From Enoplolaimus lenunculus (Eukaryota > Nematoda > Enoplea > Enoplida > Thoracostomopsidae), in NCBI GenBank assembly GCA_030248215.1, contig JASANG010000479.1:42673-106672 (forward strand): 64,000 nucleotides of DNA, in the 5' to 3' direction. The position numbers and the translations under genes were made by a program. Of the stretch, positions 20,967 to 31,918 are shown one piece after another (position 1 is the first letter of the stretch; each line of letters opens with the position of its first letter). Under the pieces are notes generated by a model. It was given only the letters and a program-made list of their open reading frames with translations. It made no database searches and was not told the DNA's origin.

Positions 20967-21339
20967 CCTGTGGTCTGAACTGCTTTGCGTGCATCATATT
21001 AAAATGACATTAAAGGTTATGGTAGCAGTGAAGTCACTAACGACAAGACATTTAAGGGAAGTAGTGCAAATAAACCATTATGAGCAACTCGAGCAAGGTT
21101 TAAAACGTGATTGAGTATTAAATTTCCTTGCAATCATCGCTCGACAACTTTTCTACTTATCGACTGGATCGTTAGATCTCAAGCCTCGACGAACCATGTA
21201 ACTCCTAATTGTCGTTGAAATTTCGTTGCGTTACTTCAAATTACTACGATAAAATTTACTAAACCGTTTCCGGTTTGACGCCAATGAATTACCGGACAGT
21301 GTATAGATTTGGGGTTTACCGTTTTTTCGCGCAGTTCCT

Positions 21340-21455
21340 ATGGAGCAAGCTTAAGCTTTAGACTACTTTTTTGATAAGGTATAGGCTCAGGCCTATGCTT
21401 GGGATTAGGAATATGCTTTACTGTTACGGCCGTGATCTATGCATTAGACGAATTG
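21340..21455 (+). repeat. Degenerate MITE-A fragment
   Basis: Contains AAGCTTAAGCTTTAGACTAC and GGATTAGGAATATGCTTTAC, diagnostic of the MITE-A body, with a diverged right end. Confidence 0.55.
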
Positions 21456-21877
21456 TCAAAGTATACTTGACTCATAAGAATTCGCTAAATAGACGTGGTT
21501 GAGCATTCTATTTGTATTAAGCCCTATAATATATCGCTAGAATAATTTTTGGAACCAAAATTAATAGATTAAACCAAATTATTAAGTTGCGAATTGCAAG
21601 AATTTTAAAATTTTAGTTCCAGTTTGCCCGATTTCTATGTTATTTCATTCTTTACGGAACCAGGTAAGATGTTCGCCATAAACCAAAATATACCACAAAC
21701 CAATTTAAAATAAATTTGATCTTTTTAGGCGCATTCCTAAGCAAATTAAATATTTAGTAGGAATGGCTCTATGGGATTTTGTAGCACCATTAAACGGTTA
21801 AAAACATCGCATTAAAAACGTTCCTAATCGGAGGATGATACACTATGCTGAGTCAGTCAATAAAATCGGTCCTGCCG

Positions 21878-22340
21878 TACTGTAGTGACCCGAATAAGAG
21901 GGGGGAGGTCCCCATTTTGGGTCCCGATCAATAGGATTTCGTAAGTATTCCTAATAAGACTCCGTAAGCGGGTAGAGTCCCTAAACCCTAATTAGAGTCC
22001 ATAAATGCCAATTATTCCTAATCGTAGCGCATAAATGACTGCAGGACCAAATAAAGTTAAGTTCGAAACTTTAAAGCATATATACTTAAACTTGAAAGTA
22101 CATTCCTAAGTATGACCTTGCATTGTCGTTTAAGCTTTTGATACAAGACAAACGTTTAATTCAACGGATAATTGCAGTACCGGAACTATATCAATAACGA
22201 AGGTTGGCGGAGATTGGGTTATAAATAAATAAAGTCCGTAACCGAATAACAGGGGAGTACTCTCTGAAGACGCCAAATAAACAGTAGTCCCCCTCATATT
22301 TGGACAGTTAGCCTGGATCGTATTCAAGATGAGGAATAGA
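21878..22340. mobile_element. Tc1/mariner-like MITE copy, degraded right end
   Basis: Starts TA|CTGTAGTGACCCGAATAAGA and keeps the family body (CATAAATGACTGCAGGACCA, AACGTTTAATTCAACGGATA). The right terminus is diverged (CCCCCTCATATTTGGAC). A MITE-A fragment follows at 22376-22436. Confidence 0.7.
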
Positions 22341-22375
22341 GGCGATATATCCCATCCCGACATTTCGGAAATAAG

Positions 22376-22436
22376 GCTTAGGCTTAGGCTTAGGAATATG
22401 CTTATACTACTGTTCCGGTCCTTTTCGATAGATGGA
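22376..22436 (+). repeat. MITE-A right-end fragment
   Basis: TTAGGC repeats then AATATGCTTATACTACTGTT and a diverged terminus. Confidence 0.5.
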
Positions 22437-24513
22437 CCTATAACTTCAACCCGCTTAAAATGATATACATTAATTAGGTATATTTTTCTTTAAATTTCAA
22501 CTTCTCTGATTGTATACTTTTTGACATTGATACAGCGGTTGTCTTTTGAAGTAATATTTCATGGATATGGACGTTGCTAATGTTTGAATATTAGGTAAAA
22601 TTTAGCAATATTAATTTAGGATATCGCTAATCACTTCAAATCATAAAGATTTACTGTTTACTGGTTCTGTTATCACTAAACAGGGGATTCATTTTATACA
22701 AAACGCCAGAAAGTATACTTATTAGCTGGCTGTAACTGCAACGATCTTAATTCTATTCGATGATTTTATAAAATATGGACTGCAAAGCACCTTAAATTTA
22801 GTTTATTACTAAAATGTGATATAGTATACACAAATATATTATGTACACCTCAGACAACACAATTTGTAATATTTTTCTGTTTCGGCTCAAAATTTTTAAG
22901 TACTCAAGAGGGATTTCAGCGCCGTAGGATTTATACATAGCATTAGTTTTGAGGTCTGGCTGGCGATTACCTTTTCACACCTATTGAATTGTGAAACTGT
23001 TTGAACTACAATTCGAGGATAATAGGTATACAGGGTTTTCGTGGACGTAGAGGTCGAATCTGGCATTCGTTTTGGTGCATGGGATTTATATTGGTGTCCG
23101 GAGTCCGTGCTACCGTAACCTTCCCTTTAATAAAAGCGTTCTTATTAAAATCAGCAGAAAATCGGTATATAAGGGTTTTCCACATGGAGGTAAACCTACG
23201 TACTCGGGGCATTAATCTGTATGAGATCTTACGACGAATTAGAGAATACGGAGTTTCATAACTTCTTACACCCAGTTCCATACAAGAGTTCTCAATGTTG
23301 TTCGTGTTATAGCGTTAATCTTGCGTACATCCTCCAACGAGCAAGTGACCTACGTTTCCGGGCAGATCGTCATAGCATGCATCGCACTCGTTAAAATGCG
23401 GTTTAGTAAGATGCAAAGGCTTCCGACAGACCCGGTGCTGCCGGAAACAAGTGTTTGTTGCAAAATTTTGTACTGCATTAAAAGTCGGCTATCATGACAT
23501 ATTTTTAATTAAAATCTACCAGTCAACTTGGTGGCAATGTTTGCAACCAGTACCTCCACATTTCCAGCAAAAATGTCGCAACTCAACTGAATATACTTTT
23601 ATAAAGAAATGTGTCATGTTTCACAAATTTAGTATTCATTTGCATTTGTGTAAAAAATTATTTGGAGCAATAAAAAATACGTACGTGGGGCGTTCTAGTT
23701 TTAATTATATTGATTACACGATAAAATTTCTTGCAGTAACATTGTAATCGGTATTTGTCATGGTTGAGATGATGGTTTATATTCATTTTGAATAACATTT
23801 CGCTTAGATCAGAACCACAACGGCTACGGCAATCTAAATAGCGGAAATAAAATAGTAACGGAAGAACGCCAGCAAATTCAACTACTTAGGTTGTCCAATC
23901 CTTCCGTTCTTATCTCGGCTGGTTCCACCTTTGGTATGCGCTGTTAGGAACAACTTTACGTCTGAAGTACTGTATTGGATTTATTTATTTTCGGAGAAGA
24001 CAATCTTGACCTTTCAGCTCGTGGCGACATCCCTAAATTGGTTGTACCAGTAGCGATTGATCTCCGGTATCACAGGCTGTAAACTGAGAAATCTACGCTG
24101 TTTGCAAACGACCAGGGGCACAAGGTAGCGGCTTTATGTACAATTGGACCGTAAAGGAATCGGGTTGGGACGTTCAGAAACAGTGTCTTGATTTAAGCAG
24201 AATTTTCTGAACACCCAAGTTTTTTTGTGCAACAACTTTAGTAGTTTGATTCATCCTTATTGTGACCCAATTAAATATTTTAATGCTGTGGTGCTATGAC
24301 CAGTTTTCATCAAATCTGGCCAAATTCGAGCGATTTTCAGTACGTTTTCAGAGGTAAGGCATTCTTGATTGGACTGCAATCGGGATTTTGGTTATATTTG
24401 AACAAAAAATTCGCAAACATGAAACAGGATTTGTGGCCCAGGAGATTGTTGGCTGTAAGTGCATAAATCGCGTTTACGGTCACTAATGTTGGAACCGCGG
24501 TTATCGACATTAA
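22437..24513. other. Non-coding stretch, no recognised gene
   Basis: Open frames of 86-98 codons at 23001-23281 (both strands) and 23451-23747 have no recognisable domain or splice context. They are treated as chance. Confidence 0.3.
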
Positions 24514-24776
24514 CCCCTTCTCACATTGAGTTGCCTATAGGCAACTAAGCGCAGTGTATATACGTTAAATAGTATATATCGCACCGTGTTTAACAATTGC
24601 AACGCGTATACATAGTACTAAATCACCACAAGACGTGAGAGCCCCCTTGGGCTCGAGCGTCAAGCTCCTACAGCTGAGTGGTGATGGTATACGCCTCCCA
24701 CTCCAGTCACTGGAGTTCGAATCCAAGCATAAAAGTAGGTCTCAGGAGAAATAGAAAATATTCACGTGAGAAAGGG
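24514..24776 (+). mobile_element. piggyBac-like 263-bp TTAA MITE, second copy
   Basis: Same length as 18732-18994, with about 13 differences by eye. TTAA on both sides (24510-24513, 24777-24780). Hairpin GTTGCCTATAGGCAAC and the tRNA-like segment are both conserved. Confidence 0.88.
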
Positions 24777-25564
24777 TTAATAAGAAACCTGCAGCTAAAT
24801 TTTATTCGTTCAAAGGAACAAAAACATTACTGGAGTTAAAGCGACGTTTAAGTCGAAATATGTTGCATGAGGGCCAATACTTTTGGAGAAGTCGTGCATT
24901 GAACGGGTTTCAACGAGACCAAGGTTTGTATACTTGAACGATTAATTTGAAGTCGATCACCTTTGGTAAGCGGCTTAAGCATTTACTTAACTTAAGTACA
25001 CTTTTAAAAACGACCAAGTGCTACTTAAGTAGGGTTGCAGTAACGCAGCCACTGTCTTAGACGTTAAGATTTTGTTGGCTTCACTGGTTCACATTGATAT
25101 TGTGGGATAATATTAGCCGTGACAGATGAAAAACCAGAACAGCGTAATCAAAATGTGACTGTTGTCATCGAAAATTAAATTTTCAAGCAAGAAAAGCTAA
25201 AATTTTAACGAAAATAAAGCATCTTGTTGATAAACACATGTTATTTCTTTGAAAATGGACAGGAGTCGCAACACTTTCCTTGAACTTCTAAAACTGCTCA
25301 AGAAAACAAATACGAATACATCGTAGCTCTGGTATGCTTACCTCGCGTTATAAATGTAAAGCTTAAACTCATGTGAGGTTTAGTAAAAAGGTGAAGTAGC
25401 AGGTACGTAATCCATTTGGTAACATAAATTTAAACATTAATGATAAGGAAAGTAGGGTCCGCGTCGTTATCACAGTTGAAAATGAGTTATTTGGTTTAAT
25501 TGATCGTTGATTAAAACTTCAGAAATTGTGATGGGTGTACGAAAGTTTGTGGGACAAAGCGTAA
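24777..25564. other. Non-coding stretch, nothing recognised
   Basis: No gene, no clear repeat. Confidence 0.3.
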
Positions 25565-25835
25565 TGCAACTTCCACAATAACATGCGTACACCAGGTAAC
25601 TTTTGAGGGGGTAGGGTCATGGACACCGACGCCAAAAAAGCTTCAGTATCCTTGACGTTGAAGCCAAAAAGCTTTACTGTCCTAGACATTGAAGCATTTT
25701 TGGCTTCAGTATCCTTAACACTGAAGCTTTTTGGCTTCAACTTCCAGGATACTGAAACCAAAAATGCTTCAGTATGCGGGACACTGAAGCCAAAAAGCTT
25801 CATCTAGGTGTACGCATGTTATTGTGGAAGTTGCA
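25565..25835. mobile_element. 271-bp foldback MITE with near-perfect 29-bp TIRs and TAA duplication
   Basis: Ends TGCAACTTCCACAATAACAT (plus nine more bases) and their inverted copy. TAA on both sides (25562-25564, 25836-25838). The core alternates a unit of about 25 bp and its inverse (GAAGCCAAAAAGCTTCAGTA), so a single strand could fold along most of its length. TWA duplication suits a PIF/Harbinger-type MITE. Confidence 0.85.
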
Positions 25836-26117
25836 TAATGCATAATTCGGTATGTGTATGTCTTTCAAGTTTGTGTTTCAGAATTTGAATGCTAAGTCTG
25901 AGTGCATTTAATGCATAAAATATAACAAACTCACGTCGTAGTTGGTTTGATTCTGAGGTGTTTCAGGCTCGGAATGTTTACGTTAGAGCTTAATAAAAGG
26001 TTGTCAATTAATTGCTAACTTGGGTCATCCGTCGTGGGTCACGGCTCAACTTCTTGCCATAAATTTTAAACTCATGGAGCGCAACTACGTGGGAGCAAGA
26101 TGAGCGCCACCCTCTTA

Positions 26118-27814
26118 GGGTTGCGCTATACTTTTTCAACGTGCGCGCCGTCTGTCACCGTGCGGTATTGTACGCTAATAACTCATTTATGATAACGTAC
26201 GGTGACGGACGGTGACGAACGGTGACGAACGGTGACGGACGGTGACGGACGGTGGTGACGGACGGTGACGGACGGTGACAGACGGTGACAGACGGTGACG
26301 GACGGTGACGGACGGTGACGGACGGTGACGGACGGTGACGGACGGTGACGGACGGTGACGGACGGTGACGGACGGTGACGGACGGTGACGGACGGTGACG
26401 GACGTTGACAGACGGTGACGCACTGTGACGCACGGTGACGCACGGTGACGGCCGATGACGCACGGTGACGGACGGTGACGCACGGTGACGGACGGTGACG
26501 GACGGTGACGCACGGCGACGGACGGCGACGGACGGTGACGGACGGTGACAGACGGTGACGGAACGGTGACGGACGGTGACGGACGGTGACAGACGGTGAT
26601 AGACGGTGACGTACGGTGACAGACGGTGGCGGACGGCGACGGACGGTGACGGACGGTGACGCACGGCGACGGACGGTGACGGACGGTGACGGACGGTGAC
26701 AGACGGTGACGGACGGTGACGGACGGTGACGGACGGTGACGGACGGTGACGGACGGTGGTGACGGACGGTGACGGACGGTGGTGACGGACGGTGACGGAC
26801 GGTGACGGACGGGGACAGACGGTGACGCACGGTGACGCACGGTGACGCACGGTGACGCACGGTGACGCACGGTGACGCACGGTGACGTACGGTGACAGAC
26901 GGTGACGCACGGTGACGGACGGTGATGGACGGCGACGGACGGTGACGGACGGTGACAGACGGTGACAGACGGTGACGGACGGTGACGGACGGTGACGGAC
27001 GGTGACGGACGGTGGTGACGGACGGTGACGGACGGTGGTGACGGACGGTGACAGACGGTGACGGACGGTGACGGACGGTGACGGACGGTGACGGACGGTG
27101 GTGACGGACGGTGACGGACGGTGGTGACGGACGGTGACGGACGGTGGTGACGGACGGTGAGGGACGGTGGTGACGGACGGTGACGGACGGAGGAGACGGA
27201 CGGAGGGGACGGACGGTGACGGACGATGACCGACGGTGACGGACGGTGACGGACGGTGACGGACGGTGACGGACGGTGACGGACGGTGACGGACGGTGAC
27301 GGACGGTGACGGACGGTGACGGACGGTGACGGACGGTGACGGACGGTGACGGACGGTGACGGACGGTGACGGACGGTGACGGACGGTGACGGACGGTGGT
27401 GACGGACGGTGACGGACGGTGGTGACGGACGGTGACGGACGGTGGTGACGGACGGTGATGGACGGTGGTGACGGACGGTGACGGACGGTGGTGACGGACG
27501 GTGGTGACGGACGGTGACGGACGATGACCGACGGTGACGGACGGTGACGGACGGTGACGGACGGTGACGGACGGTGACGGACGGTGACGGACGGTGACGG
27601 ACGGTGACGGACGGTGACGGACGGTGACGGACGGTGACGGACGGTGACGGACGGTGACGGACGGTGACGGACGGTGACGGACGGTGACGGACGGTGACGG
27701 ACGGTGGTGACGGACGGTGACGGACGGTGGTGACGGACGGTGACGGACGGTGGTGACGGACGGTGACGGACGGTGGTGACGGACGGCGCCGTACGATAAG
27801 TATAGCGACACCCC
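26118..27814. mobile_element. TIR element enclosing a 1.6-kb minisatellite
   Basis: The left end (GGGTTGCGCTATACTTTTTC, then GCGCCGTCTGTCACC) and the inverted right end (GGGGTGTCGCTATACTTATC, then GCGCCGTCCGTCACC) match over about 40 bp. Left flank is TTA; right flank GTTA. The ends match the 217-bp MITE at 14338-14554, so this is an expanded copy of that family. Confidence 0.72.
26197..27791. repeat. Minisatellite of 10-bp unit GGACGGTGAC, about 1.6 kb
   Basis: Tandem units GGACGGTGAC, with GCAC/AGAC variants at 26400-26960 and 13-bp variants (GGTGGTGAC) elsewhere. Because 10 is not a multiple of 3 and the unit has no stop, all three minus-strand frames stay open for up to 571 codons and read the same decapeptide (SVTVRHRPSP). 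This explains the long frames; it is not evidence for a gene. Confidence 0.95.
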
Positions 27815-28072
27815 GTTACTGCAGACAAACCATTTATAGTCACAGTTGATGCGGAGCACTGCATAAAAATTACACTTGTGACACAAAACTTTTATCACGC
27901 GATTTATTGAATGTGATTATAGATAAAATTAATCGAAATATTTTATCAGCGACATTACATGTGATTTTGGCTAAATTCTACCGGGAAACATTAGCAAACA
28001 ACCTCATCATCTTTACTATAGGCAAACCGATTTAAACTGGACGCATATCAATAATAATGTTTTAATTACGCA

Positions 28073-28218
28073 CGCCAATGTAAGGAACAGGGGCGCAACA
28101 GTATTATAAGCATATTCCTAAGCCTAAGCCTAAACCAAGCAAAAAATTAGTCTAAAGCTTAAACTACTCTTTTGTAGTAGCAAAGAAAAACGTTCCGCCC
28201 CTGATCTTTTCATGGGCC
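28073..28218 (-). mobile_element. MITE-A copy, 146 bp
   Basis: Termini GCCAATGTAAGGAACAGGGG and GTTCCGCCCCTGATCTTT then CATGGGCC. Flanks ATTACGCA and ATTGCGCA (7 of 8). Reverse orientation: GCCTAA repeats on the plus strand. Confidence 0.82.
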
Positions 28219-29053
28219 ATTGCGCAAAACGACACAGTTTGATCTTACGTAATTGACACCAAAGCATTACTAACACTTAACTCTTTGTTACGACAAAGTT
28301 TCGTATTCTCAGACGACTGGAGCACCCAAATGGCTTCACATTGTAACAGGTCGCGCATCTTCAAAACTAGCGATTGGGGGGTTGGAAATTTGTTTTGCAT
28401 TTGTACTCTCCACCACCATGGAATTTCGGCACCACAGCTGTTACAGTTGGACTGTTTGGTGACCGGTTACTATGCGTTTAGAATTAAATTGCAACTATTG
28501 ACCAAGCAAACCTAATTAAATACGCATTAGTACAGAGCACATAGGCAACGGATTAATAACAACCTGAACGGCTCTGGACTCTTGATAGGCATGATATATG
28601 TGACTGTTAGTTTTGTCGCTTATAATTTAGTTTGGGTTCGCCTAAAGGTGTCGAGAAATTATTTCTAAACTGAGGCACGGCAAACCAACCCTAAAAATAT
28701 ATGATTCGAAGAAATTAAATGTTGCATAATGTTCATCAAACTTTGCCATCCAATAAAATTTTGTGTTTGAGGTATGCACCTTCATTGAACTTCTTTAATC
28801 TCGTGCTGAAAAATTGAGTAATATTCCATATATAAACTACAAGCTGATTTGTTCTGTAATGTTGCCTCAGAACTAAACAATGTATGATTTCTATTTCTGA
28901 ATCAGTAAATCCGTCATATACCTTAGGCGGCACAATAGGCCATGACTACGGGCCATAAGCATTTTGGTCTTTGGTCACTGCTCGTCTGTGTATGGAACAC
29001 CTCCAAATAATGCCCCAGCCCTTGCTAGTTTGCTTACTCATAGGATTGGGTTC
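28219..29053. other. Non-coding stretch, nothing recognised
   Basis: No gene-like frame with supporting motifs. Confidence 0.3.
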
Positions 29054-29557
29054 CAAGGGCGTAGCCAGGGTGCAGTCAAGGAGGCAATGGCTTCCCCAAA
29101 GGTTTTGGAAAAGTTTCATTTTTGTATAAGTTGAAGCTAGAATGTCCTGTGCGTTTCACTACCACAAACTTGTTGTTGATGTTTTCCTGTTATCTGAACC
29201 GATATTGCTTTGGTGGTATATGTACCAAAATTTCGTTTCTCACGCGTTTTTGTGTGTAGTGACTGTTTTAGCACCGCGTATTTTGGTCAGAACTGTTGTA
29301 TAACCAACGCACGCAGTATTGTGTTGTGAGTTTCATTCTTTATCGCTGTTTACAGATAACGGCAATTCGTTGCAATCTGCTTACATATACAAATTATACG
29401 TATTGTCACAAAATTTGTAGTTTTGATCTCGATTCCGGCATAATCCAGTTCCGTTTTCCACCCTGCTGTGTATGCTAATTGATGAAAATTGATTATCACT
29501 CTATATATTTAAAGTATTTGTGCCCCCCATAAAAAATTTCTGGCTGGGCCTACACTG
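29054..29557. repeat. Probable old hAT-type element, about 0.5 kb
   Basis: Left end CCAAGGGCGTAGCCAGGGTG and right end TTCTGGCTGGGCCTACACTG are imperfect inverted repeats of the kind seen in hAT-derived elements. No clear 8-bp duplication. Confidence 0.4.
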
Positions 29558-29726
29558 ACATTACAATCGGGTTCTTGCTACTGTAGCTACCCAAATTGAA
29601 GAATGAGACTAATATCTATTTCGTCTCTGCAGAGTGTACCTCTCTTACTATTCGGTGGTGGACTGTTATTAATTTTTCAGTCCATCGGCATTTATTTAAA
29701 CCACGCACATTTAGCTTATGCTAACC

Positions 29727-30135
29727 ATTTTGAGTCCCAATCAATAAGGTTCCGTATTTTTAATATGAGGCCGTAAACGGATAGAGTTCCTAAGCCCTAA
29801 TTAGAGTCCATAAATGTCAATTATATCTAATTGTAGCGCATAAATGACTCCAGGACCAAATAAAGTTGAATTCGAAACTTTAAAGCATACTCAACTTTCG
29901 ACAATACATTCCTAAGTATAACCTTGCATTATCGTTCAAGCTTTTGATACAAGACAAATAAACGTTTAATTCAACGGATAGTTGCAATACCGGATATATA
30001 TCAGTAACGAAGGGACGCACAGTGCGGGTTAAAAGTGAATAACAATCCGTAACCGAATAACAAGTTGTACCGTCTGAATATGCTAAATAAATATCAGGCC
30101 GCCTCTTATTCAGGTCATTATGGAACACTTTAACT
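29727..30135. mobile_element. Tc1/mariner-like MITE copy, left end truncated
   Basis: Body as in 38450-38903 (ACCATTTTGAGTCCCAATCA to CGCCTCTTATTCAGGTCATT). The left terminal repeat is missing. A stray terminus of the same family (CCCTCTTATTCGATTGACTG) lies at 30330-30352. Confidence 0.65.
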
Positions 30136-30352
30136 AAAGTATCGGACACTATTATAAACTTTATTTTGTCCAGGAAGCAGTTACGCAATGCTAAATTTCG
30201 GCTAATTAACGTTTATGAATTATTAAATTATTAATTTTCGACTCCATCCGTTTACAGATTCTAGACAGGGAAGTAGACATTTGTTGATTCAGACTAAAAG
30301 TACAAACCCCGGGCTCTTATTACCTTCCCTCTTATTCGATTGACTGCAGTAT

Positions 30353-31694
30353 AAAGTTTCATATTTTTATTGCTTGTTACAGTATTCTTTTCTAAAACGA
30401 ATTGAAATTTTTTATTTGTAATTATTACAAATAGAAAAAAGCAAAAAAAAAATGCAAACTGCCTCAAATGTTTTTATAATTTTTCATCAAAAATTAATAA
30501 TTATATTCCATCAAATGTATCCCCGCTGTTTAAACAGTCAACTGCATGACATGACGACAAATTATGCTGTAATAATGTTACAGTTAAGTTGCTTCTTGGA
30601 TGATCGACTACACTTCGATGTCTCATTGCAATTTGTGAAACGCGACGATTCGCCCTGAGCCCCCTTGAAACAGAAATATCAGTTGAATTCATTTGTACTG
30701 GAATGCCAAAGTTCTGGAATTAAAAAATGTGACATGCTCGCATTGGCTAAAATCAACTATGTACCTACATCACTAATTTATCATGCCCGTACTTTGAGGG
30801 GTGTATATGCAAGGGCGGACCTATGTTGTTACTTTCAGGAATAAACCACTGTTTTGGGGGACTATAGTAGAATAAGCGTAACCATATGACTAATTTTTTC
30901 TGCATAGGCTCAGGCTTAGACATAAGCTTAGTTATAGGCATATCCTTACGTAGAGGCTACGCGATAGGCGTAGAAATATGCATATAGCAATGTTAAGCCC
31001 GTCAAAGTAAAGGGAGAATGAAGGTGGTATATTCCTTTCCGAAATTACTCCGACACGCGAGAAACAAATGACTTTTTAATACGATTACAGACTTGAAAAT
31101 ATTTTTCTTGCTCACTACACTTGTTGGCAAAAACCTTTCCCATGAGGGTGTTATTCTATAAATATAACAATGAGTGCAAATTGTAAAATTTTAGCTAAAA
31201 TTTACATGCTTCGAGTGCGTATTAAGTAATTAATCAAGATATTGGTTGCAATGTTGTTTCGAAGTGTAAAATTAAAACGTTTATACATTGAAAAAATATT
31301 TCCAAATAATTCAAAAAACATCCTTAATTATTTTTAAGAATACGAGGCTCAGAGTCCGTATCCTCAAATACGGTAAGCACCTATTATCAGATGGTGATAG
31401 GGCTTGTAAACCTTCAAACCACGGTGTGATGAGATTTGAAATTAAGCACATTTATTGAATCCGATTTTAGTCTATTTCTGTGCAAATTTTGAGATGTACA
31501 ATTACAGCAGTTCATTAGTTTGAAAACCTATTACTACTCTTGTGATAGGTGCTATTTACATTTGAGAATACGGGCACAGGACTAAAGCGTGCCATAATTC
31601 CGACTTGTTTTGTTGCCTTCAAATAAGAGTTTAACAAAAAAAGAATGAAAAATATCTACTTTTCCATTCAAAATTAATTTTGAATAAAGACTGT
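30353..31694. other. Non-coding stretch 3' of GPCR-2
   Basis: A diverged TTAGGC-type fragment lies at about 30890-30990. No gene seen. Confidence 0.35.
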
Positions 31695-31918
31695 TCAAAT
31701 ATAAATAATCATTCGGTCCACGTTTAGGCTTACATTGAGTTGAATTTTGATCAAGACGCGTATTTCAGGTATCCTCAAAGCGTACAAAAACGGATTCAGA
31801 AAACACTTTAAAATAATCAGAGCGTTAGCGGCCACAGAAAACCAAATAAGCAACGTCGCGTTGTAGTTTTTGAGTTGAAACATACAATAATCGCAAACGA
31901 GTAAATAGATTAGCCATG
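31695..31918 (-). CDS. GPCR-2 exon 5 (TM6 end, TM7, stop)
   Basis: Acceptor GTTGCATTTTAG, phase 1, chosen over an AG farther upstream because it joins in frame. TM7 contains LKCFLNPFLYALRIPEIR. Short C-tail. Confidence 0.83.

Noticed and set aside
23001..23281. Paired ORFs of 86 and 91 codons on opposite strands
   Set aside because: No motif, no splice context, and openness on both strands suggests chance composition.
26155..27898. Long minus-strand ORFs of 569 and 571 codons (repeat protein)
   Set aside because: They are the three open frames of a 10-bp tandem repeat; all spell the same decapeptide, and there is no start context, domain or unique sequence.
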